Of a stretch of 58,273 nt of DNA, positions 19,301 through 29,385 are shown in pieces. Origin of the DNA: Schizochytrium sp. CCTCC M209059 (lineage: Eukaryota; Sar; Bigyra; Thraustochytrida; Thraustochytriidae); contig KN805447.1 in the NCBI GenBank assembly GCA_000818945.1, forward strand, positions 1-58,273, read 5' to 3'. The notes below the pieces were generated by a model. The model was not told where the DNA came from and did no database searches. It saw only the letters and a list, made by a program, of their open reading frames with translations. Position numbers and translations under genes: made by a program. Position 1 is the first letter of the stretch; the number at the start of each line of letters is the position of its first letter.

Positions 19301-22300
19301 TGTGATTGTTAGCTCGTCGTTGGTAGCTCTGCTCATCAGGCTTGGGACAAAGCCGGAGAGCATCCTTCTTGGCGGTGAAGGCGCAGGAGGAGGGGGCATG
19401 CGATCGCCACCACGATCGCCGCGTACACCACGCGGTGACGTGAGCGGGCAAACTCGCGGAATGATGGGAGGGGCATTGGGAAGACCCATGACGCCTCCCT
19501 CACCGCCAACCGCCGAATTGGCCCAGATGTCGGAGCTACCCGGGTCGCAGCATGCCTCGAACGCATTGTCATCCGACATGGCGCGACTTGCGAGCCCTGT
19601 AGGCCCCATGGCCGCGCCGACGATGGCCGCGTCAATGGGGCCAGGAACACAAGGATTTAGTGCTGCAGATTCATCATACTATGCAACCTCTGCCGCGCTC
19701 TCCATGTCGTCGGTTTCGAACTCTGCAAAAAAACCATCGCTCAAGTCACAAATTCGCAAACTGCGCGTACGAGTGACCATTGTACTAGCGGTGTTGATTC
19801 GTCACGCTACCTTTATCTCGCCACGACTCAACGACGAAGGTCTCCTGGAGGCCTTCACTTCTTTTTCACAAGAGGAGGATGTGCTTCCCATTCGTCGATA
19901 CGGTTCGGCAGGGCTTGGAGAGCTTCTGTTTTACATTACCGCGAACGCGCCGCCGCCGCCGCCGTCGCTACCACCATCGCCTTCACCCTCGATGGGTCCT
20001 AACCCTGTGGTGAGCGGATCATCGAGCCCTTGGCAGGGCGGCGAAGGAGGTGGCATGCCAGGAACAAGTAGTATCAACGATCAGTGGAAGATCTCGGGCG
20101 CGGCTCTCAAGCAACTGTCGAGCTGTCTTTACGCGGACGACGAGACGATCCGATTCTACGCGGCCAAGACATTCGAGAACGTTTTGAGCCTAGCGCCGGC
20201 TGCAGAGCAGGTTTCTCAAGGTGCGAACGCCACGAGTTTGCGTTTCGCGACAGCCGAGGTGGCCTCTCGTTTGTTGCATGCAACATTGCGCGAGAAGGCG
20301 GAGCATTTGCGATCGACATGCGCCATGGCGCTGGCACATCTCGTGCGTGTGAACAGACGCCTTTTGCCTCGACTGGCGGAACATGATGCATGGGGATTTA
20401 TGGTGAGCGGTCTGCAGGCCGTGCACGGATCGCCTCGCGTGCAGCAGGCGTTCTTGAACATCTTGAACCTCGTGCTGCACTCGAGTGGTTCTTCGACGGA
20501 GGCGCTGCACACGCCAATGCCCGCATCCCCTATTCGCAGCATGCCAGCTGCAACGCGACTCGGCGCGGAACGAACAACGCGAGAAGCCTTGTTCGGGCGA
20601 CGCAGCGCGGTGAAGGAAGGCGTGCTGCGGGCTCTCGTGCAGCTCCTGAGCCATGGACAGACATTTGTTGTTCGTTCCAAGGCAAGTGTGACGCTGACGT
20701 TGTTTTTGCAGCACTATCCCAGCGAGCTTCGCCTCCTGCTTGACAACAAGCTGGTGCCGAATTTTGATCGTATGCATGCGCGTCTGCGGCAGGCATTATT
20801 GTCTTTGTCCTCGTCGTCAGCTATGTCGACGTCGAAGTCGCATTTACCGAAGGCGGGTACTGGGAGCGACGCTCCATCAATACGGGAGACCGAACGAGGT
20901 GCAGCGGGTGGGAACAGCACGCGGCGCGGGGCTACGAGAGTGGAGGATTTGATTGCACGTGAAGGTGGGACCAATGGAACGCTGATGATGCGCAGATGCT
21001 TGCATGCGCTGGTGTACAGAGTGGCAATGGTTGCCGATGCAGCGATTGCATCCGTGACCAAAGCCGCTGGAAAGCTTGCTCCGATTGCAGCGTCGGGGCG
21101 GGCCGTCACTGCATCGTCCCCCGAGGCCGGGCTACTGCAGGGGCTGGGACGCGAGGCTTTGCCTGTTTTGTTTCAGCTCAGCGCAAGTCGATCCCTCTCG
21201 GCGTTTGTGTGCTGCAGCGCTGATTTGCTGCGAGCGCTGTCGACTCTGATTCGCGTGAATCTAAACATTATTACGGAGGGCTTTGAGGAGTATCAACGTC
21301 ACATTCTCATGCTCGCCGAGAGTTTGAGCCAGAATGCCGACGCGCTGCGCATGCCAGAGATAGCACTGGCCGTGGGTCAAGATGTGCTGCCAGCGCTCTG
21401 GGCAGCAAGCGTGGCGCGCCGTGTATCATCAGACACGAGGACATGGTGTCTTCGACTCGCAATTGATGTCTTGTGCAAGTCGACGCAAAATGCTGGTGCG
21501 CACAACGGAGCCGAGGAAAGGTTAGCGAAAGAGCAAAGCGATCGTGATTTGGATTTTTATCGCTTCGAAGACGCTGTGTACGGCGATGATGCTTCTCACG
21601 AGGCCTTTTGTGAGCGTGTGGCTCTTTTGCAGGCCGTGGACCAATGCGTGCTAGATTTCCTCGCAAACCGCGTACTGCCGCGGACCGCAAGTCTTTTGGA
21701 AGAGGAAGCTCCTGTGCCGCATTTGATAGTGAATTTGCTCTGCTTTGCGGTCTCCAAGCGGCCGAGTCTCGTCCGCGTGATGATGGATTTAGGTCTTCTT
21801 GCGGACTATGCAAGTCTGCTACCAAGAAAATCGCAGCAGGGAGCGTTCGTGTCTGCCGAGGGGGCGCGTGCCCCAGTCGACGATATGAAGGCGCCAAGAG
21901 AGGTAGATGCGCGGGTTCTCGCGGGTGCAAAGTTGGTGTCCTCAATTCTTTACGCGGGAGGTTCGCTTTTAGGTGCCGATATGTTGTTTTTGGGCCCGTG
22001 CGCAATGGGAGAACGCGCAGCGCACTTTGGACGTATGGTAGTTGCCTCGATCTCAAGTGATGAGGAAGTGAGGCTTCGGCAGACTGGGAGGCCACGTGCG
22101 CTCATGTCGACTCAATTTCGATCGCAGCACGAGGAGCAGCAGGTCGAGGCAGTGGTAGACTTGGTGTTCCCGCTGCTTCGAGTCATTGGCGACGTCGAGC
22201 TGGCTGGGACCATTCTCGACAAAGTATCGCAATCTCTGGACGACGGCGCTTTGTTAGCCACCTTGGCGTTAGCGCTTGAGCATTCCGTGGGCATATTACC

Positions 22301-22946
22301 GAGCACGATGCAGATATCTACCAGCCCGTGGGCTGCATGGGTCTCTGAGCGAGATGCAAAGCCTGGTAGCGGCGGCAGCGGCGGCGGCGACGACGATAGT
22401 AGCGATGCTGTACTTGCATTGGGCGGCTCTTCGATGACAGACGGGCCGCGAGGAGGAGGAGGACGAGGAGGACGAGGAGAAGTTGGCCACGATGAAGCAT
22501 CCGGGGAAACGATAGGAGAGGGCGCCGATAGCGAGTTTGAGCAGCATTCGGTGCCAATCGTGGGCGAATTGGCCGTGCTTTTGGAGAAGTCGTGCGCATG
22601 TCTTGCGATGCTCGCGGGGACTCTTCCGCGCTCGTCGCGTGCGCAGCGTCGGATGCTTCAGCACAGACGTTTTGTGATGTTATTACGTTTGGTTTTGCGA
22701 GCATCCATGAGAAATGGGGGCGTTTCCGAGGACGCGCAATGTCGTATCGCTGCACAAACGCATGTGGTGGACCTTTTGGGCATTCTTATAAGGTTCGAAC
22801 GTGCAGATCAAGGATCGCATGCACGACGTCAGAGCTTCTTGCTACCGTGCAGAGGCCCACTGGAAACATTACTCGATGCGCTTCCGGCTGGCCCGCTTTT
22901 TGATGCAGTGACGCGTATTCTTTTACATTTATCATCAACGGAGTGA
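16350..22946 (+). CDS. ULK4: ULK4 / RUNKEL-family Ser/Thr kinase with HEAT/ARM-like tail
   Basis: A 2198-residue member of the ULK4/FUSED/RUNKEL group, which binds microtubules and acts in cytokinesis or cilia in other eukaryotes. The kinase domain fills residues 1-265 and is closest to plant RUNKEL: ATP lysine K33 in VAIK, Glu46, HCDLKPSN at 119-126, and SDFALS at 138-143. The usual DFG is therefore DFA, but Asp121, Lys123, Asn126 and Asp139 are all kept, so catalysis is plausible, unlike animal ULK4. Residues about 290-850 are acidic, low-complexity and probably disordered. The rest is largely helical and alanine/leucine-rich with Gly/Pro loops, as expected for ARM/HEAT repeats. It is much longer than human ULK4 (about 1275). 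The stop is followed at once by TAGGCCTA. Confidence 0.92.
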   Translation: MDRYHIYEEIGRGQHSLVYKGREKQTVQYVAIKSVDKSKIEKVLQEVRVQHKLNHPNCLRFFKWYETRHHIWLILEFATGGSLLELLRHDGQLPESAVRVFGADLVHGLLYLHSNGVLHCDLKPSNVLLNEYGVLKLSDFALSMTLDQLSKMAHTSKRRGTPCYMAPELFTDEGVPSVASDLWSLGVVLYELVMGTPPFVSRSFAELVHLVQTSPLELPAGDELSVPFKNLLRSLLRKDPAKRITWSALLTHEFWDGVPMPAFSRIPANTAYQRYMETREYVPSCIEEDSDPDMDDANESTLSGMPEEDSLRMSTNARRNLLRESLDSTNLSYVRCSIPANSPLGPVGETDAQESRAIASFTAEEEGADASTPKERGPISPISQTNKERALRGPTAHLRDLQLENTDTVLDFEYRPDTPIEGDEDEDEDQGNRSDDEGASRLQANREDEAKEAPRATNNFFDSEPPQGRPSEKLLAVSAAEGNDVYEQSDSQTNPPSDARARETTAEHADGNHSKEDTRASQPMPKDGELQPGKAPDVKHASSARGNEPVKEGLDDENVDIEHLSSIRAEKGPKAKQDETRGGETPVVAVLERPRSVTNEKSDSAGAKENAESTRLEGNPGSVQLATLANLLDRTETAEPSRQSSGSPSAKVDGTVQAQAKRPSVQEAAAAVLALVLDSEEDDDDEGDDSKDASVDDASSGEEACRDDENASADPTRSDAKMRKAEGVAIRSFRRNQNEQVEEEDQNKIRYSDQNEARDQHSYKRNDQKCKTPELQDQSNPDEDHLSNFSPKTPPGSPSPLLAPPADSPRSSTLSLTSSPSSALASPQSKRIVLGAEGIPESAAEPSFEVDADLERKANEAGLNRTYELLEQQRLVLVPELAEQEFRGVGEVQNLLMEPHDFVVRPIVGNPITTALPVLKYNPRLLPFPNLAAHDAARLDGPELELFFSQVFRALSSGPDNSAMQVTQTLGYLYSLCTTPRLANVIVSSSLVALLIRLGTKPESILLGGEGAGGGGMRSPPRSPRTPRGDVSGQTRGMMGGALGRPMTPPSPPTAELAQMSELPGSQHASNALSSDMARLASPVGPMAAPTMAASMGPGTQGFSAADSSYYATSAALSMSSVSNSAKKPSLKSQIRKLRVRVTIVLAVLIRHATFISPRLNDEGLLEAFTSFSQEEDVLPIRRYGSAGLGELLFYITANAPPPPPSLPPSPSPSMGPNPVVSGSSSPWQGGEGGGMPGTSSINDQWKISGAALKQLSSCLYADDETIRFYAAKTFENVLSLAPAAEQVSQGANATSLRFATAEVASRLLHATLREKAEHLRSTCAMALAHLVRVNRRLLPRLAEHDAWGFMVSGLQAVHGSPRVQQAFLNILNLVLHSSGSSTEALHTPMPASPIRSMPAATRLGAERTTREALFGRRSAVKEGVLRALVQLLSHGQTFVVRSKASVTLTLFLQHYPSELRLLLDNKLVPNFDRMHARLRQALLSLSSSSAMSTSKSHLPKAGTGSDAPSIRETERGAAGGNSTRRGATRVEDLIAREGGTNGTLMMRRCLHALVYRVAMVADAAIASVTKAAGKLAPIAASGRAVTASSPEAGLLQGLGREALPVLFQLSASRSLSAFVCCSADLLRALSTLIRVNLNIITEGFEEYQRHILMLAESLSQNADALRMPEIALAVGQDVLPALWAASVARRVSSDTRTWCLRLAIDVLCKSTQNAGAHNGAEERLAKEQSDRDLDFYRFEDAVYGDDASHEAFCERVALLQAVDQCVLDFLANRVLPRTASLLEEEAPVPHLIVNLLCFAVSKRPSLVRVMMDLGLLADYASLLPRKSQQGAFVSAEGARAPVDDMKAPREVDARVLAGAKLVSSILYAGGSLLGADMLFLGPCAMGERAAHFGRMVVASISSDEEVRLRQTGRPRALMSTQFRSQHEEQQVEAVVDLVFPLLRVIGDVELAGTILDKVSQSLDDGALLATLALALEHSVGILPSTMQISTSPWAAWVSERDAKPGSGGSGGGDDDSSDAVLALGGSSMTDGPRGGGGRGGRGEVGHDEASGETIGEGADSEFEQHSVPIVGELAVLLEKSCACLAMLAGTLPRSSRAQRRMLQHRRFVMLLRLVLRASMRNGGVSEDAQCRIAAQTHVVDLLGILIRFERADQGSHARRQSFLLPCRGPLETLLDALPAGPLFDAVTRILLHLSSTE

Positions 22947-22954
22947 TAGGCCTA
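22947..22954. promoter_or_regulatory. TAGGCCTA palindrome, directly after a stop codon
   Basis: Exact palindrome abutting the kinase stop, so the frame reads TGA TAG GCC TAA, giving extra in-frame stops. Together with 121 and 3792 it suggests a link to 3' ends as well as to promoters. Confidence 0.4.
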
Positions 22955-23341
22955 AACATATTGAAATTTTGAAAAGAAATCGTAGGTAGACTTCGATTTC
23001 GAGAATTGATGAACTGCAACAGGAAGGTCGGCGACAGAAAGGAGAGAGCAAGAAAGCTAGCTAGCACAGGTCGATTCCGGAGTAAGTCTCATCGCGGTAA
23101 TGTGTAAACCACACTTTCTATCCTTGACGCAAAAGAGGAAGTAATGAGTAATGACGGTCCGTCAAATGAAAGAGAAAACAGAAGGGAAAGGGAAAGACTT
23201 TGTTACTTGTAAAACGGGTGAGAGCTCCGTCTGTTTAGTCAGTCAGGAGAGCCACTCGGCTAGTACGTTCGCACCTCGAGCAGGTCAAAGTAAGGAAAAG
23301 GGTTTCGAGGTAGCGTTGGAGGTTGCATGTAGAGCGCAAGC
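22955..23341. other. Convergent spacer
   Basis: 387 bp between the kinase gene end and the perilipin-like gene end. Holds the two 3' flanks; no gene seen. Confidence 0.5.
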
Positions 23342-24502
23342 TTAGTAGGTCTCATCGACATCCTCGTCGTCCTCGTCGCCGAACGACTGGTCCTCCATCT
23401 CCTCCTCCTTGTCGCGACCCATGAAGCGGGAAAGTGTTGGGGAGACACGGACCTCGTACTCCTTTTCAAGGCGAGAGCGGGCAGCGGCGATGACGGCCGA
23501 GAGGCCGGCGCTGATGGTGAGCTCCTCTTCGCCAGACTTGCTCTTGGCAATTTCCTGCTGAAGGCTAAGTTCCTCGCGGAACATCTGGATGATCTGGTCA
23601 CGAGGCTCGACGACCTTGGCATTGTAGGTATCCGAGACGCGGGTGACGACGAGAACGAACTTTTCCTTGACGGGCGTGACGACCTTGGCGTCGATGAGCT
23701 CGACGCGGCGGGAGACAGAGGACTTGATGGGCTTGATGAGCTTCTGGTCGACCTTGTCGACCTTTTCCGAGATGGCGAGCTTGTCATCGACAATCTTGAG
23801 GCGCTTGGAGACGGGGGTCTTGACATTCATGTCAAGCCACTCGTTGTAACGAATGAGGTCGACGTGGATGGTCTCCTTGGTGCGAGCCTTGATCTCGCCA
23901 GCCTTGGCAAGAGCCTGCTCGAGGGTCTTGGTGACGGCGACCTTGGAAAGGTTTACGGTGCGGGTGGCGACCGTGCGGATCTCCGATTTGGGGCCCTGAA
24001 TGACGAGAGACTTTTCGTTCTCGGGAATGGGCAGGTACTGCTTGAGGTAGCCCTCACCGGCGTCGAGGAGAACATTCAGGCGCTCGGCGGCGGCAGACTT
24101 GCCGGTGACAAGAATGGTGCGCACGCCGGGTTCATCGTCGTCTTCGGCCGAGGGCTCGGTACGCAGGGACTTGAGCTTGCCGTGGACGTAGCCAAGAGTG
24201 TTCTTGGGCGTCTCGCGCATGACCTGCACCTTTTCGGAGGTGAAGTTCACGACGGCCTCTGCGCGGGTATCGACGGCGGTGACGACCTTGTCGACGGCCA
24301 CGGGGGACTTTCTGAGGATCGCCTTGGTGGTGTTTTCGGTCCAGTCAACAAAGGGTGTCAGGCGCTTGCCGATGACCTGGTTTTTGGCGAGCAAGTCCTT
24401 GGCGCCCGAGTACTGCTCGAGGCTCATGTCGATCAGCTTGCCGACGGGGCCGTTATGCGGCTCTTGGAGCACGTCCGTCTCGTTCATGGTTGCTGCAGGC
24501 AT
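23342..24502 (-). CDS. Perilipin-like lipid-droplet coat protein (candidate)
   Basis: A 386-residue soluble protein with no signal peptide or membrane segment. It starts at the ATG at 24500-24502; a second ATG is five codons in. The N-terminal 110 residues (GPVGKLIDMSLEQYSGAKDL, then VIGKRLTPFVDWTENTTKAI) resemble the PAT region of perilipins. The remainder is a long run of amphipathic helical, 11-mer-like segments such as VTPVKEKFVLVVTRVSDTYN and VSKRLKIVDDKLAISEKVDK, ending in an acidic tail (GDEDDEDVDET). Lipid-droplet proteins of this style are known from oil-rich thraustochytrids (TLDP1); the match here is by recollection and pattern, not by search. Codon use is strongly biased to G/C-ending codons, suggesting high expression. 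It has a long microsatellite-rich upstream region. Confidence 0.55.
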   Translation of the reverse strand: MPAATMNETDVLQEPHNGPVGKLIDMSLEQYSGAKDLLAKNQVIGKRLTPFVDWTENTTKAILRKSPVAVDKVVTAVDTRAEAVVNFTSEKVQVMRETPKNTLGYVHGKLKSLRTEPSAEDDDEPGVRTILVTGKSAAAERLNVLLDAGEGYLKQYLPIPENEKSLVIQGPKSEIRTVATRTVNLSKVAVTKTLEQALAKAGEIKARTKETIHVDLIRYNEWLDMNVKTPVSKRLKIVDDKLAISEKVDKVDQKLIKPIKSSVSRRVELIDAKVVTPVKEKFVLVVTRVSDTYNAKVVEPRDQIIQMFREELSLQQEIAKSKSGEEELTISAGLSAVIAAARSRLEKEYEVRVSPTLSRFMGRDKEEEMEDQSFGDEDDEDVDETY

Positions 24503-24538
24503 CTTTGCCTACGATATGCTTCCTTTTCTTCTTGCTGT

Positions 24539-24540
<2 letters not shown>

Positions 24541-24564
<24 letters not shown>
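24541..24564. repeat. (TCTG)6 microsatellite
   Basis: Six perfect TCTG units 40 bp upstream of the perilipin-like ATG, inside its likely 5' UTR or promoter. Confidence 0.85.
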
Positions 24565-24569
<5 letters not shown>

Positions 24570-24812
24570 GTTTGAGCACGTTCAACCATATTTTATCAAC
24601 CAGCCGAGCCAACCGACCAACCCCCGACGGAACAGATGCGCCCAATTCCATTCCATTCCATTCCAATCCATACCCATTACATCGTACCGAAGCGCGCGTC
24701 CGTCCGTATCACATGCGTCGTCGCATCAGAGCGTCCCAAGGCGTCGCCGACGTCGTCGCCGTTGCATCACATACACAACCATTCACCCATTCATCCATTT
24801 CCATTCAACAGC

Positions 24813-24848
<36 letters not shown>
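24813..24848. repeat. (AGT)12 microsatellite
   Basis: Twelve perfect AGT triplets, about 310 bp upstream of the perilipin-like gene. Confidence 0.9.
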
Positions 24849-24849
<1 letters not shown>

Positions 24850-25136
24850 CCGCTCGATCGTTCGTCAGTTCTTGGCTCCTTCTTTTTCCTTCCCTTGAGA
24901 TCCTCACTTCCTCGCGGCGCGATGCCGCTGCGCGCAGGCAGGCGGGCGAGCGGCACGCCCACCCGCTCGCACGCACGCACGCAGGCCAGCACAGCACAGC
25001 ACGTACCTGAGCCGGGGCTCTCGGGCGCGGCGCTCTGTTCCGCGACGCGACGCGACGCTACGCCACGCAACGCAACGCTACGCAAGGCACTCCGCGACGA
25101 GGCTCGTTGCGGTTCTGTCACGGTCTGCCTTGCTCC

Positions 25137-25250
25137 GCTTCTTTCTTTCTTTCTTTTCTTTCTTTCTTTTCTTTCTTTTCTTTCTTTTCTTTCTTTTCTT
25201 TCTTTTCTTTCTTTTCTTTTCTTTCTTTCTTTTCTTTCTTTTCTTTCTTG
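25137..25250. repeat. CTTT / TTTTC homopyrimidine tract
   Basis: About 110 bp of CTTT and CTTTT units with no purines on the + strand. Perfect polypurine-polypyrimidine tracts this long can form triplex (H-DNA). Confidence 0.9.
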
Positions 25251-25967
25251 CATTCACCCTTTCTCCTTTTTCCTCTCCAGTTCTTCTCCTTCTCCGTCCC
25301 CTTGCCGACCTCTTCCTCCCTTCTTTCACGTTCTTGCATTTCGCATTGCGTCCTGCCTTCCACTGCATTGCACTGCATTGCATTCATTGCACTGTCATGC
25401 CGAGTGGATTGCCCTGGATCGCGCGGCGTCGCCCCGCACTGGCCAGGTGGCGCGACCGCGCCGCCCTCGGACCTCGGCCGCCTGTCCCCGCCCGTCCGCG
25501 ATCCCGCCCTCGCGCTGCGGGCGCACTGCGGGCCAGTGGCGGCCCAGCAGGGCACCGGCGCAAATGGACAGCCGGCTGGCTAGCGCAGCGGCGCGCCGTC
25601 GCGAAGGAAGGGAGCCCTGTTCAGCCATCGCAGCCAGACCCGCGCCGCGCTCCATTTTCCCCGCTCGATCCGCGCGCCGACGGCCCCTGCGCGGCCCCCG
25701 TCGCGGTGCTTCCTCTCCTCCCCGCACCGCCCCGCACCGCGAGCCCGCCGCGTCCGCCTGCCGCGAGGGCGGCGCGCGGGAGACAGGCGGCGTTGGTCCC
25801 CCTGGATTTGCGTTGCGCAAACTGGCGCTCGCCGGGTCCTCTGAGGCGAGGCTGGCTCAGCGCCGCGCGGAGGCTGCGGCCACGTCCCTCCTTCCTTCCG
25901 AGTCCTTGCCTGCCCGAGGCTGGAGGCGGAACACCAGGCCTCGGACTTGGACTTCGTTCCGCCTGGA

Positions 25968-26005
25968 CTCGAAGTCGGACTCGAAGTCGGACTCGAAGTC
26001 GAAGT
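25968..26005. repeat. GACTCGAAGTCG tandem triplicate
   Basis: Three adjacent copies of a 12-bp near-palindromic unit (GACTCGAAGTCG) in the GC-rich block. Confidence 0.7.
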
Positions 26006-26400
26006 TGGGCTCCAGCCAGCTCGAGCGAACTTGGAGAAGTTAGGAATGCCGCTGCGCCGCCAGGACCGAGCGCAGGCCGACCGGGCAGTCTCGGTGCGGC
26101 GCGTCGTGGGCGGGGCTCCTTTTATTTGCCCTGTCGCTCGCTCGCTCGCTCTTCCTGGATACTTATGAACTGCGCGTCCTCGCTCGGCACTGGCTCTGGA
26201 GATCCCGGTTCTGTGTCCCCGACAGCGGCGCAGAAACACCGGACACGGAAGGAATGTGCGATGTATAAGATTGATCTACGCGGTGTCTGGGGAGAGACGC
26301 GCGGGACGCCGCGGAACGCCTGCGTGCGGCCGTGGCGCGCAGGCAACTAGAGAACCGCGGGAGACAAGTGGACGGACGGCGGCCACAAGTCAAGAATCCG

Positions 26401-29385
26401 CGCGCATGCTGCGGGCCAGTGGCCTTAAAGAGAAAATGTACTGCCCGCAGCGACCACTTTTTTTTGCCCACACCCCTCCCTTGGGCCCTCTCTATCGGCT
26501 CCACCTGGCGTGCTGCTGCACCCGCAGCCCAAAAGGCAGCCTGCCTGGCTCCCTTACCGAGAAGTCTAGCGCCGCGTCGACGCGCGCCGCATCGTCGAGT
26601 CTTTTACATCAAGTCCGAGATAAATCATTTATAGACTCGTATGGATCCCGACGCGCGAGGAAACCACTTTCTGCCCACACGGCTTCTACCATAAACGCCT
26701 AGCAGCCCAAGTCTCGGGAGGGCGGACAAAGAGCCGACGTTGCGGGACGTGCGGAAGAACTGTACGGAACCGCGCTGCGTCATCGCCCGTGGTGTCCCGC
26801 AGTCCATTGCGCAAAGGCTCCTCGCAACTCGCTGCTGCGGTAGTGATAAGAGAGTTCTTCGTCACTGTCACGGGGTTGGCCTCACTCTCGGTGTTCCCCC
26901 AGCTGCCGCAGCTGCAACATTGCTTTCTCGTAAACCACTACGATTTCATATGGGCAGTGATGGGGTATGGCGAGAGGGGGAAAACCCACCATGGCCACTG
27001 CGCTGCGGGCGACAGAAGCCATCGTAGGTCCACTGCGCCGGGAGAGGCTACGGGTTTGGCTGCCGCGTCGTTTGCATTCGTAGCTGCCGCGCCTCGCCGC
27101 CCGTCGCAGACTCGCCCGGTACCACAGGATGACGCAGCGCGCCGCGTCGTCGCGCCCCGGTTCCGCGCTTGGCGTCCTCTGCAGGCCACTGGACTGGCAT
27201 AGAGGCAGTGGCCAAGAAAGACGCCCTCTCGCTTTCCGCTCTTTTCTCTTTGCTTCGCTTTGCTGTGCTTAGGTGTGGGGCAACTGCATCTGGGACAGTT
27301 CAAGTCTGCTGCCGCTGCCCATGGCAATTTCTGATGACAGCGTGCGTCTCGCAAGCCTCTTCTGTGTATACACGCTATGGGCTAGTATCGTCAGCGAGGA
27401 TCTCTGACCCTGTCCGCGGCCAGCTGCACCAGCCTTGCCCCACACGGCGCGGTTCCGAATCCTATGTGGTCCTGCCTGCCCATCCCTATCCTTGAGAGGT
27501 GTACCTGGACGAAATCGTCAGGGGAGATTGGGTCGATCTAGGACACTGCAAAACTTTACAACGGTCGCAAATGGGCTTGGGCCGACCACCTCGCGGATAA
27601 TGCTTGCAATTTTCATATTCTTTACCTTGAGAGAGAGAGGCAAGCAATGTTGAGGCAGGACACAATTTACTCTCTTGTAGTGGACTCAAATACGCTTCGC
27701 GTTGCGGCCGCGTTTTTTTTTTCTATACTCAAACTAAGCTATGGTCAATGGCTTGAATCTGACCCGAAGTCTAACAAACTTGCGGAATTTCCGTTGACAT
27801 GCATGCGATGACGAAAAATGCGTCAGAATTCTGCATTAATGGTGTTCACTTTGTGGACGACGTCTGTTTCCAGGTGACGGCGCAACAATCATTCTATGCA
27901 ACAAAGTAACTGCGCCTCGACATCTCCTCCGCCTGCTTTTGAGGAGTCCAAACAGCAGAAAAAGGGTCAGGGGGGGATGACTTTGCCATCTCGCCCAGCC
28001 CAGGACGTCTTGTCGGGGGGTGGCGGTCGTCATGCGTTTCATTATGGATGTTTCTGGCAGTTTTTCGGCGTTCTCTCTCCGCATGCAAAAGCTTGGACTA
28101 CGCGAGCTCAGTCACGGAACTTTATCGCAAGATTGGAACACCCACGTACGTGCCTGTGCACAGTACTGATGCGGAGAATCCTTAACGAATTAAAAGACGA
28201 ACTGAGAACTTGAATTTCCCAGAGTGTCAAAATGTATGTCAGCGCCAAGATGGTGGAAGTCTTGTGGAAATTAATTAGCGAGGTCGACTGGCAAGAGATC
28301 GGCGCGAGAAACATTTAGTCTCTGAGCCTTTGTTGTGCATTTTTTTTTTGCTCACGATCTTGATTAAGTTCTTGCGTCACATACGATGCGAGGTGCTTTT
28401 CCTGGAAGATGCCATGCCTCCAGCAATGACACGGGCTTGCAAAGAATGGAAGTGGTAGCAGCGACAGGTAAAGTCACCCTTTTCAATCACCATTCATTGA
28501 AAAAGAAGTTGAGCCACGTGTCAATATCCGCAATGGCTTGCTTGTAAATCTTGTTGTAGCCGTCGCGCGCACTCTGTCATGGTAATTGACGCCGATTTAC
28601 TTTCTGTGTCATCGATACTGCCCTTGGGTACGAGGGCGCCTTGCGAGCAGAAGTGCGTTGGTGTGCCCTACTTGCAGAGGTGAGCTGTGAACCTTTGTAG
28701 CGCAGTAAACAGCCAAATGCAAGCACGAACTTGTAATGAAGTTCTGAAGTATGTTGTTGTGCAGAGCTCCCAGACTGGAAAATTTGTGCAGGCTCGCAAA
28801 GCTGCAGTCTAGTAGAATACCTGACAAAACCATAAAGTGTCTTCAGGTCTGTTGACGCTGCGTCTCAAGAGCGGCCGCCCTTTGGCTGACCTCGTTTGCC
28901 TGCTTGCTCACCTACCGCGGTCCATCACGTTCTGCGCCCCGGGCCCAGGACTCCGCCGGACGGCTGGAAGTCATTTAACCAAGCCCGCGCCCTGGCGCAC
29001 CGCACTGTATGCACTGCACGGAGTCTCGCCGCCGTCGCTCGCGAAGGCCGGGTTTCAGGCCAAGTTGTTGGGCGCGTCGCTGCCGAGCGAGACAAGCAAG
29101 CTCTTTCGCTTCAGGATGGTGCCAGCGGCGGCGGGTAGTAAGTAAAAGGGCGGGAAGGCGACTGCTCTAGCAGGCGACAACGGCCGAATATCAAAACTGC
29201 AACGCGGATACGCTCATCCTCGGACGAGGCTGAAATCGAGAGACGGCGAGTGTGAGTGCGAGAGTGAGAGCGAACGGTGCCTCGGTGAGACAGGGCCGAA
29301 ACGCTGTCTGTACGCGGACATGCTGGTAGCAGGCCGCGTGGGAGAGCAAACTTGAAAAGAGTCGCCAAAGGGGCCAGAAGATAAG
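26401..29385. other. 3-kb gene-poor tract
   Basis: I find no supported gene. Candidate ATG frames of 60-140 codons overlap on both strands without domains or steady codon bias; the longest ATG-started one I looked at (27896-28213, +) has no recognisable feature. A GGTTCCGAATCC string at 27451 resembles a tRNA B box, but no A box or cloverleaf could be formed around it. The last 400 bp must contain the promoter of the sulfotransferase at 29386. Confidence 0.4.

Larger units (their letters stand above)
24503..26400. promoter_or_regulatory. Microsatellite-rich upstream region of the perilipin-like gene
   Basis: No credible gene. Long frames occur on both strands only because low-complexity tracts lack stops; they give poly-Phe/Ser/Leu or poly-Lys/Glu products and lack domains. 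Tracts in order: TCTG x6, ATTCC x4-5, AGT x12, a 110-bp CTTT/TTTTC pyrimidine tract, a CATTG/CACTG tract, and a GACTCGAAGTCG triplicate. From about 25400 the sequence turns very G+C rich (CpG-rich), which can mark an active promoter. Confidence 0.5.

Noticed and set aside
24490..26350. Overlapping long frames (up to 517 codons) on both strands
   Set aside because: They exist because microsatellites and GC-rich DNA lack stops; products are poly-Phe/Ser or Arg/Pro-rich with no domains, and equally long frames occur on both strands.
27440..27470. tRNA-like B box GGTTCCGAATCC
   Set aside because: No A box at proper distance and no cloverleaf could be drawn.
27896..28213. ATG frame of 105 codons
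   Set aside because: No recognisable feature, overlapped by antisense frames; no support as a gene.
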